Source: Verrucomicrobiota bacterium (GTDB lineage: Bacteria; Verrucomicrobiota; Verrucomicrobiia; Limisphaerales; AV2). Taken from it: a DNA stretch of 9,457 bases. The stretch's first letter is position 1, and every line of letters starts with the position of its first letter. The DNA lies in assembly GCA_003219345.1 (NCBI GenBank), contig QHOP01000055.1:1-9457 (forward strand). Reading direction: 5' to 3'. Positions 1-7,087 of this stretch are shown here, in pieces. The notes beneath the pieces were generated by a model that saw nothing but the letters and a program-made list of their open reading frames with translations, ran no database searches and was not told the DNA's origin. The position numbers were made by a program, and so were the translations under genes.

Positions 1-665
1 ATTGCCTGGTCCGAATGAGCGAAGTGATCGGAGAAATCGATATAATGAACAAAGAGTCCGTCTGGTTTTAGAAGGAGCCGACCTTCCTCGAAGATACCCT
101 TCAAAACGTCTGAAGGGATGTGTTCAAGGACGGTGTACGAAATATGATAGTCAACGCTTTCAGCGGCCAAGGCCAAGCAGCCTGCGTCGGCCGGGGCGCA
201 GTATCGAATGTTCGTTGTGGACAGTAACTCTGGCAGGCTGTCCGCGCGCGCGATCAGTCGCTCAAACCGCTCATCGAATGCTGGACTCCGGGGAATAAAC
301 GCAAATAAATTCCTCACTTCCTCTTGATGCCGACGCAGGTAGTCGATGTCACCCATCACGAGCTTCTCCTTCAGATAAGGATTTAAGTCCACAGTGGTGA
401 TTGCGGAAGCCCCACACAACCAGAGGCTCAGTGGCAGGTCCAGGCGATGGCCGGTGCCAACTTCAAGAAACACTTTGGATTCCACGGTGTGTTCGAATTT
501 GTAAATGAGGCGGGCAATTTCAATCCCGGCGGTTAGCCGGCTTACGGGAGTCGGGCTGCGCAAGCCGCCAAACCTGCGCTGAAGCTGGTAGTAAATGGGA
601 TTGCCCAGATGGGGCGGCAGTCTTCCCATCAGATTTTGAATCGCGGATTTTTGTCTCCATTTCAC
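1..665 (-). CDS. Class I SAM-dependent methyltransferase, 3' end cut by the window
   Basis: About 221 residues are visible and the frame is still open at position 1, so the C-terminus is missing. The protein shows a methyltransferase motif I, VFLEVGTGHRLDL (about residues 65-77), the acidic strand-2 end TTVDLNP (D93), and the post-motif ISYTVLEHIP (about 175-184), followed by a strand reading LFVHYIDFSD. This order is typical of Rossmann-fold methyltransferases in polysaccharide loci. The target is unknown; methylation of a sugar or glycan is inferred from context. The start chosen is GTG at 663-665. GGAG lies 6 bases upstream, and an in-frame TGA at 678-680 excludes a longer protein. The next in-frame ATG (residue 13) has no ribosome binding site. 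It lies 67 bases after the DegT aminotransferase gene and is the most distal gene visible in the array. Confidence 0.85.
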   Translation of the reverse strand, partial: MKWRQKSAIQNLMGRLPPHLGNPIYYQLQRRFGGLRSPTPVSRLTAGIEIARLIYKFEHTVESKVFLEVGTGHRLDLPLSLWLCGASAITTVDLNPYLKEKLVMGDIDYLRRHQEEVRNLFAFIPRSPAFDERFERLIARADSLPELLSTTNIRYCAPADAGCLALAAESVDYHISYTVLEHIPSDVLKGIFEEGRLLLKPDGLFVHYIDFSDHFAHSDQA

Positions 666-671
666 AGGCGG

Positions 672-675
672 CTCC
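672..675 (-). promoter_or_regulatory. Ribosome binding site GGAG for the terminal methyltransferase
   Basis: On the minus strand GGAG is followed by 6 bases and then GTG. This decides the non-ATG start at 665 over the downstream ATG near 629, which has no such site. Confidence 0.6.
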
Positions 676-732
676 GATCAAGATAAAGGAGTGACCAGGA
701 CAATCGCGGAAACGACCGTGTTGATGAATGCG

Positions 733-1962
733 TTACGAAGACTGGAGCACCGGAAGGTCCACGCCCGAAATTACCACCCGCGAACGGCCAATGATTTCTT
801 TCAGGGTCCGGCAGACATACTCCACCTGCTCGGGGGTCATGTCCGGGTAAAGCGGCAAGCTCACCAACTCCGGGTAAATAGCGGCGGCGCATGGATAATC
901 CGATTGTTGGCAGCCGAGCATTTCGCGATAGTAGGGATGCATGTGGAGCGGCATCCAATGCACACTGGTGCCAATGCCAGCGCTCTTCATTTTTGAAATC
1001 ACTGCCGCACGATCGACGTTCAAGAGGTCCAACCTCAAGCGGACGGAGTAGAGGTGCCACGAATGGATGCGGTTCGGCATCTCCTTCGGCAAGATCAGTT
1101 CGTCCACCTCGCTGAGGTACTCGGAGTAAAGTCGCGCCCACTGCGCTCGCTTCTCGTGCAACCGATCCGCTTTGCGGAGTTGATGCAATCCGATGGCCGC
1201 CGCAATGTCGGTGAGGTTGTACTTGTATCCCGGCGCGATGATCTCATAGCACCACGAACCCTCTGCGGTGTAACGTTTCCACGCGTCGCGCGAGATGCCG
1301 TGCAGGGACATGATCCGCATTCGATCGGCGTGCTCCTGGGATTCCGTGCAAGCCATTCCTCCCTCCCCGGTGGTGATGGTCTTGTTCGCGTAAAAGGAAA
1401 AGCAAGTGATCTCTGCGGCGCTGCCGACGCTTTTCCAGGGCGCGCCTTCCTGGTCGCGGTAATAGGCCGGACAGCAGTGGGCTGCATCCTCGATGATTTT
1501 CAAACCGTAGCGCTCGGCCAAGGCCGTGACGCCGGCGGCGTCCCCAATCTGTCCTCCGTAATGGACGGGGATGATCGCTGTGACCTCTTCGCCTCGCGCC
1601 AGGGCCGCTTCGATTCGCCGGGCGGCATCCGCGACGTCGAGGTTGAGATCCGCCGCCCGACAATCGACCAGCAGCGGTGTGGCGTTGAAATAGCGGACCA
1701 CCTCAGCCGTGGCTGCAAACGTCATCGTCGGCACCACGACCGTCTGGCCGGCTTTCAACCCGACCGCTTCCAATGCCAGATGCAGCGCGGCGGTGCAGGA
1801 ATTGACCGCGACCGCGTGGGTGTGCTGAATGTAGCGGGCAAACTCCGTCTCAAACTGTTTTGTCTTCGGGCCGGTAGTCAGCCAACCGGTCCGCAAACAA
1901 TCCACCACCTCATTAATTTCCGGCTCGCCGATGCTCGGCTTGTAAAACGGGATTGAGTGCAT
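733..1962 (-). CDS. DegT/DnrJ/EryC1/StrS-family PLP-dependent sugar aminotransferase
   Basis: This 409-residue protein has the usual length for the family, which transfers an amino group (normally from glutamate) to a keto group on a nucleotide-activated sugar in the cytoplasm. The N-terminal signature FYKPSIGEPEINEV is followed by GWLTTGPKTKQFE (about 26-38), the cofactor-phosphate region VNSCTAALHLAL (53-64), the PLP-pyridine-binding IIEDAAH (D159) and SFYANKTITTGEGG, in which K194 is the Schiff-base lysine. Because the lysine is present, a catalytic enzyme rather than a lysine-less sensor homologue is expected. The architecture resembles ArnB, PglE and WecE enzymes, but the exact sugar cannot be read from sequence. 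ATG at 1960-1962 follows a very strong AGGAGG site with a short 3-base spacer. The last 15 or so residues are an extension without recognisable motif. It implies that the locus makes an amino-deoxy sugar. Confidence 0.95.
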   Translation of the reverse strand: MHSIPFYKPSIGEPEINEVVDCLRTGWLTTGPKTKQFETEFARYIQHTHAVAVNSCTAALHLALEAVGLKAGQTVVVPTMTFAATAEVVRYFNATPLLVDCRAADLNLDVADAARRIEAALARGEEVTAIIPVHYGGQIGDAAGVTALAERYGLKIIEDAAHCCPAYYRDQEGAPWKSVGSAAEITCFSFYANKTITTGEGGMACTESQEHADRMRIMSLHGISRDAWKRYTAEGSWCYEIIAPGYKYNLTDIAAAIGLHQLRKADRLHEKRAQWARLYSEYLSEVDELILPKEMPNRIHSWHLYSVRLRLDLLNVDRAAVISKMKSAGIGTSVHWMPLHMHPYYREMLGCQQSDYPCAAAIYPELVSLPLYPDMTPEQVEYVCRTLKEIIGRSRVVISGVDLPVLQSS

Positions 1963-1965
1963 AAA

Positions 1966-1972
1966 CCTCCTC
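1966..1972 (-). promoter_or_regulatory. Strong ribosome binding site GAGGAGG for the DegT aminotransferase
   Basis: GAGGAGG lies in the 34-base gap after the preceding methyltransferase gene and only 3 bases before the ATG at 1962. It is the best Shine-Dalgarno match in the window; the spacer is shorter than the usual 5-9 bases. Confidence 0.7.
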
Positions 1973-1996
1973 GAACCAGCAAACCCTCTGTTTTTC

Positions 1997-2794
1997 TCAA
2001 GGTTTTATCAGTACCCCGAGATAATGGCTTCGCAAAAACGGCAAAGACGCAAGGCAAGGGTACAGCAGGTCAATCAGACAGCCCGACCGCCGGGCCAGCG
2101 GCGGCAGCACCGTGACCGTCATCAGGCGCGAATCAAACTCAGGAAACAATCGGCGAACTCCTTTGCGTGAGATGCCGCGCACATGTTGATTAAACGGGTT
2201 ATTCATTCGGAGGTCATACCAGACGACCGCCCCCCCGGAGCGGAGGACGCGATTGATTTCCCGACTGACGTTGAGCGCCATCTGATGATCGCGAATCGAA
2301 GTGAACACGGTAAACAGCACGACCAAATCAAAAAAGCCACTCCCGAACGGCAGCGCCTCGGCATTGGCCTCTTGAAACGTCAGCTTCGGGAAATTCTCTT
2401 TTGCGCGTCGAATGCGGTCGGCCAGCAAATCCACCCCAAAAAGATTTTCCGGCTGCGCCCCCCACGCTCCGAAGCCGGCCAACGTTTCGCCCGCGCCGCA
2501 GCCCACATCCAAAATGCGCCGGTCGCCCAGCGGGAGAAATCCCGTGCGTTGCAGCAACTGCTCCAGCTTCCGCTCGCGTTCCTGTCGGATGGCTAGATTG
2601 CCTCTGTTCGTGACTGACCATTTGGTTTTGCGCCAACAGCGTTCACCATATTCCCGGTAAACCTCCTTAAGGCGATCAACTTCGGAGCGGGTCTCCCTGC
2701 AGCTCTCCAGTCCCGTCGGCTGCGGCCCTTCGGCAACAGCGCGTTTTGAGGCTTGCGCCAGGCTCATACACCGATTCGATTCAAGACCGGACAC
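1997..2794 (-). CDS. Class I SAM-dependent methyltransferase (Methyltransf_11-like)
   Basis: A 265-residue cytoplasmic methyltransferase. Motif I is ILDVGCGAGETL (94-105). The acidic strand-2 residue is D122 in FGVDLL, the adenine-side motif is ANAEALPF (143-150), motif IV is FFDLVVLFTVFTSI (154-167), and the later strand is GGAVVWYDLR. The first 90 residues are charged and helical, including LKEVYREYGERCW, a type of lead-in common in methyltransferases of surface-polysaccharide loci. The substrate is not determinable; sugar O- or N-methylation is inferred. The start is GTG at 2792-2794, which overlaps the end of the glycosyltransferase gene by 14 bases and has GAGG 7 bases upstream. An alternative ATG at 2765-2767 (residue 10) lacks a ribosome binding site. 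The overlap suggests translational coupling to the glycosyltransferase. Confidence 0.92.
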   Translation of the reverse strand: MSGLESNRCMSLAQASKRAVAEGPQPTGLESCRETRSEVDRLKEVYREYGERCWRKTKWSVTNRGNLAIRQERERKLEQLLQRTGFLPLGDRRILDVGCGAGETLAGFGAWGAQPENLFGVDLLADRIRRAKENFPKLTFQEANAEALPFGSGFFDLVVLFTVFTSIRDHQMALNVSREINRVLRSGGAVVWYDLRMNNPFNQHVRGISRKGVRRLFPEFDSRLMTVTVLPPLARRSGCLIDLLYPCLASLPFLRSHYLGVLIKP

Positions 2795-3848
2795 TGCCCG
2801 GCCTCGGACATTGTTTTCTGGTTAATTGGACAAACTGTGTGTCGGGCGCATTATGGAGGAGCACCAAATCCAGGATTCCGCGAAGGAATCCGTACCCATA
2901 GCCAAAATGAAAGCACCAAACGACCACGGGCAAGACCGGGAGCAATGCCCATTGTGTGCATGCGGCGGTGACCAGAGATGCCACCAGCGCTGCGGCGGCA
3001 TAGAGAACAGCCAGCCCGACAACCCCCCACAAAGCGGGGGACCAGAACAATCCCAGGGCCGCCAGCAAGCAGAGACAGCCGACGAAGGTTCCAGGCACGA
3101 GATGTCGGAATGAAGCGGGCGCATGGTGCTTTCGAATGACCAGAACTCTCCAGTACCCATATTGCATGTACTGACGGAATAGCGCCTTGAGCGAGCCTCG
3201 GACATGGTACCAACTGCGAATGCGCGTGGACTGATAGATTTTACCTCCCGCACGGCTCAGGCGGAGATTGTGCTCGTCATCCTGGTTGCGGACCAATTCT
3301 TCATCGAAATAGCCGATGCGCTCAAAAACGCTCTTCTTCCAGCAACCGTAAATCACCGTGTCCACATGGCCTTCATAACCCGCCTGGTGCGAGCGTGCGC
3401 CGCCCACCGCGAAGGCCGAATGAAACACGGCGCGAATCGCCCTTTCCATAAATGTCTCGGCCGTGGTTTGCATTGGCCCGCCGACATTGTCGGCTTCGGT
3501 TTCGCTCATGACCGCCAGGCACTGCTGCACATAATCGGGCGCATATATCGTGTGAGCATCCATGCGAACGATGATTTCACCGCGGGCGGCGCGAATGGCC
3601 GTGTTCAGCCCGGTGGACACAATGCGACCGGGATTGTCGAGAATACGGATTGAGGGATATTGCGTGGCCATCTGCTGCAAGTACTCGCGCGTGCCATCGG
3701 TGGACATTCCATCCGCGACAAGGATTTCAAGGCCGCCCTCAGGCGGGTCCTGATCGAGAGCGGATTGCAGACAAGCCTGGATATAGCCCTGCTCATTGCG
3801 ACAGGGCAGCACGATCGAAACCAACGGCTTGAATTCAGATGTTGTCAT
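2781..3848 (-). CDS. ExoA-like family 2 glycosyltransferase, membrane-anchored
   Basis: This 355-residue protein opens directly with a GT-A fold, LVSIVLPCRNEQGYI (9-23), followed by the nucleotide-binding VADGMSTDGT (44-53; D46 and D51) and the metal-binding-type MDAH (D97 in place of a DxD). The acceptor/catalytic region reads FDEELVRNQDDEHNLRLSRA (181-200), followed by RGSLKALFRQYMQYGYW (217-233). This last combination is characteristic of the succinoglycan glycosyltransferase ExoA and relatives. Residues about 253-322 contain roughly three hydrophobic membrane segments, so the enzyme should sit on the cytoplasmic face of the inner membrane and act on a lipid-linked oligosaccharide. Length fits the ExoA group. 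No clear Shine-Dalgarno site precedes the ATG at 3848. The 114-base gap upstream (3849-3962) is the largest in the window; I see no gene, terminator or convincing promoter in it. Donor and linkage are unknown. Confidence 0.93.
   Translation of the reverse strand: MTTSEFKPLVSIVLPCRNEQGYIQACLQSALDQDPPEGGLEILVADGMSTDGTREYLQQMATQYPSIRILDNPGRIVSTGLNTAIRAARGEIIVRMDAHTIYAPDYVQQCLAVMSETEADNVGGPMQTTAETFMERAIRAVFHSAFAVGGARSHQAGYEGHVDTVIYGCWKKSVFERIGYFDEELVRNQDDEHNLRLSRAGGKIYQSTRIRSWYHVRGSLKALFRQYMQYGYWRVLVIRKHHAPASFRHLVPGTFVGCLCLLAALGLFWSPALWGVVGLAVLYAAAALVASLVTAACTQWALLPVLPVVVWCFHFGYGYGFLRGILDLVLLHNAPDTQFVQLTRKQCPRPGSVRS
2802..2805 (-). promoter_or_regulatory. Ribosome binding site GAGG for the 1997-2794 methyltransferase
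   Basis: GAGG lies 7 bases before the GTG at 2794, inside the end of the glycosyltransferase gene. It favours the GTG start over the ATG at 2767, which has no site. Confidence 0.45.
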
Positions 3849-3962
3849 GGTCAGGTTCGAGAGAATTTATTTGTTTGGTGGGAAAAAGCGTCCTGCCTCA
3901 TCACTTCAATGTCGGGATGTCGCTCGCATCTGTGATGAAGTAAACCGCTTCACGCGTTCTTG

Positions 3963-4022
3963 TCACTGAGCTCGCCGATAGAGCGTCACCAATTCGCGAT
4001 CAGAGAGAACCTTGTCGCTTTT
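3963..4022 (-). repeat. Tail element copy 3: 3' end of the Trm112-like methyltransferase gene
   Basis: It encodes the last 19 residues, KSDKVLSDRELVTLYRRAQ, plus the stop codon. By hand alignment about 41 of 60 bases match the last 60 bases of the carrier protein gene without gaps. Nine of 19 residues are identical and several others are conservative changes. Confidence 0.55.
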
Positions 4023-5036
4023 CTTTCCCAGAAAAAAAAATCCCGACGCGGCATCGTACGTTCCTGGTCTGTCAATCAGAGCGGCATCAAAGTACTTCAG
4101 CCAGAACAGCGTTAATCGGCCGATCACACGCATGACACGCCGCATCCACCGCGAAGTGGCCAGGCTTAAAAGGAAGAATTGACACGACCACGCCAGCGCC
4201 ATGCCTGGCCCGCACACCGGCCCGCTGCCCACCTCTTCAAAGCCCCGAAAGAGCCGGCGAAGTCCCAGGTGAGTGAAGCGGGTGAAATCGTATCGCCCGT
4301 GAACCACCTGTTGCATGAACGCGCTCTCTGCATAAACGAGACCACAGGGTTTCAGCACGCGCTCGACTTCGCGGATGCATCTGGAGGGCTCCACGAGATA
4401 CTGCAGGACCGCTTGCACCACCACTCCGTCAAAGGAATTGTTTTCAAAGGGCAGATCGTGGGCATCGCAAATCAACTGAGTCCGCGGACCGAAGCTGACA
4501 TCGGTTTCCGTCAATTGGATTTTCGGTTGCTGCGCCAACGCTTCCAGTCCGCATCCTAAAATGCTGCCGCCAATGATCAGAACGACTGGATTTGAAGAAG
4601 GCTTTAACAGCAATTCCGCGAAGGCCTGGTAGTTCCGCTTTGCCTTAACGTTTCTGCCCAGTGTTGGCAGCAAACGATCCAGCCGGCGCACAAACCGTCG
4701 TCGGGAAAGGTCGAAGGTCGTGTTTTTTCCGGCAACGAAATCCTCGCGCGCGAAGAGACTGTTGTGGTCGTTGATGAGGACCGGCACGCCATCCACGACG
4801 GGAAATTGCATCCCGCAAAGCCGACTGGCGCAGCAAAGACAGCCGCTTTGGAATATCAACCCGCTCCTGCAATTCGGGCACCGCAAAAGTCCCTGGACGG
4901 CTTCAGATAACGCCAGAACACCTTTTTTCGGTTCGCGTTCGGAAACCGTGTTTTCGCAGCTTCCGCGGTTAGCCAGGATCGATGGCTCGGCCGGTGATGC
5001 AGTCCCGGGAGATCGCGAGGAGAATGTGTTGAGCAT
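3963..5036 (-). CDS. SAM-dependent methyltransferase with N-terminal Trm112-like zinc domain
   Basis: The 357-residue protein has three parts. Residues 1-40 are a leader containing a repeat element also found in the acyl carrier protein. Residues about 50-90 form a Trm112-like zinc-ribbon segment, LLRCPNCRSGL to FPVVDGVPVLI, with cysteines at 53, 56, 66, 68, 69 and 74. Residues about 150-300 are a class I methyltransferase domain: VVLIIGGSILGCG as a variant motif I, TETDVSFGP, ICDAHDLPF (189-197), SFDGVVVQAVLQYL and FTRFTHLGLRRLF. The C-terminus ends SGFFFLGKKSDKVLSDREL and then a short basic tail. The domain looks like a recognisable polysaccharide-locus methyltransferase subfamily; the target is unknown. 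ATG at 5036 comes 2 bases after the ligase stop codon with no Shine-Dalgarno site, so translation is probably coupled to the ligase gene. A start further inside would remove the leader, but I see no better-supported one. Confidence 0.9.
   Translation of the reverse strand: MLNTFSSRSPGTASPAEPSILANRGSCENTVSEREPKKGVLALSEAVQGLLRCPNCRSGLIFQSGCLCCASRLCGMQFPVVDGVPVLINDHNSLFAREDFVAGKNTTFDLSRRRFVRRLDRLLPTLGRNVKAKRNYQAFAELLLKPSSNPVVLIIGGSILGCGLEALAQQPKIQLTETDVSFGPRTQLICDAHDLPFENNSFDGVVVQAVLQYLVEPSRCIREVERVLKPCGLVYAESAFMQQVVHGRYDFTRFTHLGLRRLFRGFEEVGSGPVCGPGMALAWSCQFFLLSLATSRWMRRVMRVIGRLTLFWLKYFDAALIDRPGTYDAASGFFFLGKKSDKVLSDRELVTLYRRAQ
4932..4988 (-). repeat. Tail element copy 2: 5' part of the Trm112-like methyltransferase gene
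   Basis: It encodes residues 17-35, EPSILANRGSCENTVSERE. Against the carrier protein tail, EP, L, N, GS, S and E positions are identical. At DNA level the codons for E, L, N, G and S are identical or differ by one base. It is in the same orientation as copy 1, on the opposite side of the ligase gene. Confidence 0.5.
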
Positions 5037-5038
5037 GT

Positions 5039-6574
5039 TCAGGGAACGGCCAAAGACGGTATCTCGACTGCGCTCCGGTGACGGCGCTCGAACATTGCTT
5101 TAAGCGCGGGCTTAAGAATTTTTCCCGAACTGCTGTGAGGCATGCTGTCGAGGAGAATCACTTCTGCCGGAGTTTTGAAGGCAGGCAGCCGCCGGTGGCA
5201 ATGAACCTTCACATCTTTAGGAGTGATCTTTGATCCGGGGGTCAGGACGACAAAGGCCGTGACAGCTTCTCCGAGCAGATCGTCAGGCATTCCGATAGCC
5301 GCCACCTCGATGATCTCAGGAATCTCGGCGATGACATCCTCCACCTCTTTGGCGCCAACCCGGTTGCCCCCCGACTTGATCAGTTCCCTTTCCCGCTCCA
5401 CAATGAAAATGAAACCATCCGCATCCACGCGCGCAATATCGCCGGTATAGAGCCTGCCGTTGCGGAAGAATTTCGAGGTTTCGACGGCATCGTTCCAATA
5501 GCCCAACGTGATGTTGTCACCCGCCGCCACAATCTCGCCGGTTTCATCCGACTCTGGAGCGACAGGCGACCCGTCGGCTTTAAGCACTTCGAGCTTTGTC
5601 GAGAGCAATCCCTGGCCGATGGAACCCAGCTTGTCGGCAAGTCTGGCGGGCGGCAGATAACTCAAGCGCGCGGTGGCCTCGGTTTGACCGTACATCAGGA
5701 AATAAGTGACCTGGGGAAAGGAACTGAGGATTTCCTGAATGCACGGATTGGGCAGTCTCCCTCCTGCCTGCTGGAACCACTGCAGCCCCGGGAATGCCAT
5801 TTGCCGGAACCGTGAGTTCCGAAGCAGGATTTGATAAGTGGATGGAACACCCGCAAATCCGGTACACTCCTTTCGTTGCATTTCCAGGAGCATGGCTTCC
5901 GGGAACAATTTAAACTCATTGTTCAGCACAACCGATCCTCCTGCCATTAGATGAGTGTGCAGCAGCGAAAGCCCAAAACAGTAGTGAAAAGGCAACACCA
6001 CCATGACCTTGTCATCCGGACTCAAGCCCATGTATGCGATGATGTCGCGCGAATTACACTCGATGTTACGATGGGTGACCATCACGCCTTTGGGCAGCCC
6101 GGTCGAGCCCGAGGTGAACATCAAGGACGCAAGGTCGCGAGAACCATTCATTTGCGGCAACGGCAACCCCGGATCGCCCATCAAGTCTTCCTCCCCGCTT
6201 TCCGGCAGAAGCGCCACCCCGATTCCCTCCGCCCATGAACGTACCTGTTTCAGGAAACGGTTCGAAACAAACACTTCCTTGACACCAGCTTCCGAGACCA
6301 TCTTCGCAAAGGTTTCGGCCGCGAGTTCCGTCGGGAAAGGAACCGCCGCCATGCCTGCGCGAATTATCCCCAGGTAGGCCTTTACAAAGAAGGGGCTGTT
6401 CTCAGAGAAAATCCCTATCCGATCGCCTTTCGTGTGACCTCGAGCCAGGAGGCCGCTGGCGAGTCCAGCCACTTTCTCTCGAAGTTCAGCGTAGGTCATC
6501 ACGGTATCCTTGTGCAGGACGGCCGCGGCTGAGTTCGCACCGCGCGAAAGAATCGTCTCCGACACATTCATCAT
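5039..6574 (-). CDS. AMP-forming acyl/aminoacyl ligase (ANL superfamily)
   Basis: A 511-residue adenylate-forming enzyme expected to activate a carboxylate with ATP and load it on a carrier thiol. Nearly all core motifs are visible: the ATP P-loop FTSGSTGLPKG (153-163), LPFHYCFGLS (194-203), MYGQTEATARL (294-304), the hinge-proximal YTGDIARVDADGF (376-388; D379 binds ATP ribose), ERELIKSGGNRVGAKEVE (395-412), and the C-terminal SSSGKILKP with K485 as the adenylation lysine. It is therefore probably active. Length is between standalone amino acid activators of the DltA type and acyl-CoA synthetases. The neighbouring acyl carrier protein, 52 bases upstream, is the likely acceptor instead of coenzyme A. 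The start is the first of two tandem ATGs; GGAAGG lies 9 bases before it. Ligases of this family are also known in exosortase-associated polysaccharide loci. The substrate acid cannot be assigned. Confidence 0.95.
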   Translation of the reverse strand: MMNVSETILSRGANSAAAVLHKDTVMTYAELREKVAGLASGLLARGHTKGDRIGIFSENSPFFVKAYLGIIRAGMAAVPFPTELAAETFAKMVSEAGVKEVFVSNRFLKQVRSWAEGIGVALLPESGEEDLMGDPGLPLPQMNGSRDLASLMFTSGSTGLPKGVMVTHRNIECNSRDIIAYMGLSPDDKVMVVLPFHYCFGLSLLHTHLMAGGSVVLNNEFKLFPEAMLLEMQRKECTGFAGVPSTYQILLRNSRFRQMAFPGLQWFQQAGGRLPNPCIQEILSSFPQVTYFLMYGQTEATARLSYLPPARLADKLGSIGQGLLSTKLEVLKADGSPVAPESDETGEIVAAGDNITLGYWNDAVETSKFFRNGRLYTGDIARVDADGFIFIVERERELIKSGGNRVGAKEVEDVIAEIPEIIEVAAIGMPDDLLGEAVTAFVVLTPGSKITPKDVKVHCHRRLPAFKTPAEVILLDSMPHSSSGKILKPALKAMFERRHRSAVEIPSLAVP

Positions 6575-6583
6575 TCAAAGCAG

Positions 6584-6589
6584 CCTTCC
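6584..6589 (-). promoter_or_regulatory. Ribosome binding site GGAAGG for the AMP ligase
   Basis: GGAAGG lies in the 52-base gap after the carrier protein gene, 9 bases before the first of the two tandem ATG codons at 6574. Confidence 0.5.
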
Positions 6590-6626
6590 GCGTCCTTTGA
6601 GGCTGGTTTCTTGCAGGATCGTTCTC

Positions 6627-6710
6627 TTACTCAGCTCCCCGATCGCGCGAAAGCAGTTCGTGATCGGACAGGATTTTGCCACTTCCGGGGTTAACCAGAG
6701 AGGCCGGCTC
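6627..6710 (-). repeat. Tail element copy 1: end of the acyl carrier protein gene
   Basis: It encodes carrier protein residues 96-122 and the stop codon, from EPASLVNPGSGKILSDHE to the end. Its last 20 codons (6627-6686) align without gaps to the end of the methyltransferase gene. Its first 18 codons (6657-6710) align to the start of that gene with one inserted codon. See copies 2 and 3. Confidence 0.6.
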
Positions 6711-6995
6711 ACGCGCTCTTTCGGTCGCCGGGAGTGAAGCTCCTCGCTTCGACAACGAAAGCTTCCGGCGGACAAAGTTCGCCAGTTTGCCAACTGAGTC
6801 GAAGTTTTCCACCACGACCTCATGATTCTCGGTGGTCACGCCAAATTCGGATTGGATGAAAGCCACCAGTTCCATGACCCCCATGGAATCGACGACGCCT
6901 GTTTCCAGGAATGAAGCGTCGTCAGAAAACGAATTGTCCTCTACGAAGTAGAGGTTTTGTAAAATGAATTGTCTGATTTGCTTTTCGATTTGCAT
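6627..6995 (-). CDS. Acyl carrier protein with C-terminal tail extension
   Basis: A 122-residue protein whose first 80 or so residues form a phosphopantetheine carrier domain. QIRQFILQNLYFVED starts helix 1, and DASFLETGVVDSMGVMELVA contains the attachment serine S37 in a DSM motif, followed by an FIQSEFGV helix. The DxxFLETGVVDS pattern resembles carrier proteins paired with standalone ligases (DltC-like) in polysaccharide loci. It should carry the acyl or aminoacyl group loaded by the adjacent AMP ligase. Residues about 85-122 are an unusual extension, and its last 27 residues match parts of the downstream methyltransferase. ATG at 6993-6995 was chosen because carrier homology begins there. 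The frame is open further to a TTG at 7089-7091 that overlaps the preceding stop codon, but the extra 32 residues look unlike a carrier protein. Neither start has a good ribosome binding site; an AAGGA lies about 20 bases upstream of the ATG. Confidence 0.9.
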   Translation of the reverse strand: MQIEKQIRQFILQNLYFVEDNSFSDDASFLETGVVDSMGVMELVAFIQSEFGVTTENHEVVVENFDSVGKLANFVRRKLSLSKRGASLPATERAREPASLVNPGSGKILSDHELLSRDRGAE

Positions 6996-7087
6996 AGTGT
7001 TGTTTTTGAGCGTTGTCCTTGTTTCGGCGCTGCCTTCGGGCCTTGACCGCTGGCTGTAGCTGACGGGAGACCCGAGGTAAAGTGAGA

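Noticed and set aside
2..298. Plus-strand open frame at the window edge
   Set aside because: The minus strand here encodes a clear methyltransferase; the plus-strand translation is arginine-rich and low in information.
1054..1956. A 300-codon open frame on the plus strand opposite the DegT aminotransferase
   Set aside because: It is antisense to a gene with complete family motifs and its translation shows no recognisable domain. High GC content makes such long shadow frames common.
3898..3938. Inverted repeat (7-base arms) in the gap before the glycosyltransferase gene
   Set aside because: The loop is 27 bases, the arms are short and AT-containing, and there is no T-run, so it does not support a terminator or operator call.
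6575..6823. Minus-strand open frame overlapping the 3' half of the carrier protein gene
   Set aside because: It lies in another frame of a gene with a clear carrier domain and has no recognisable features of its own.
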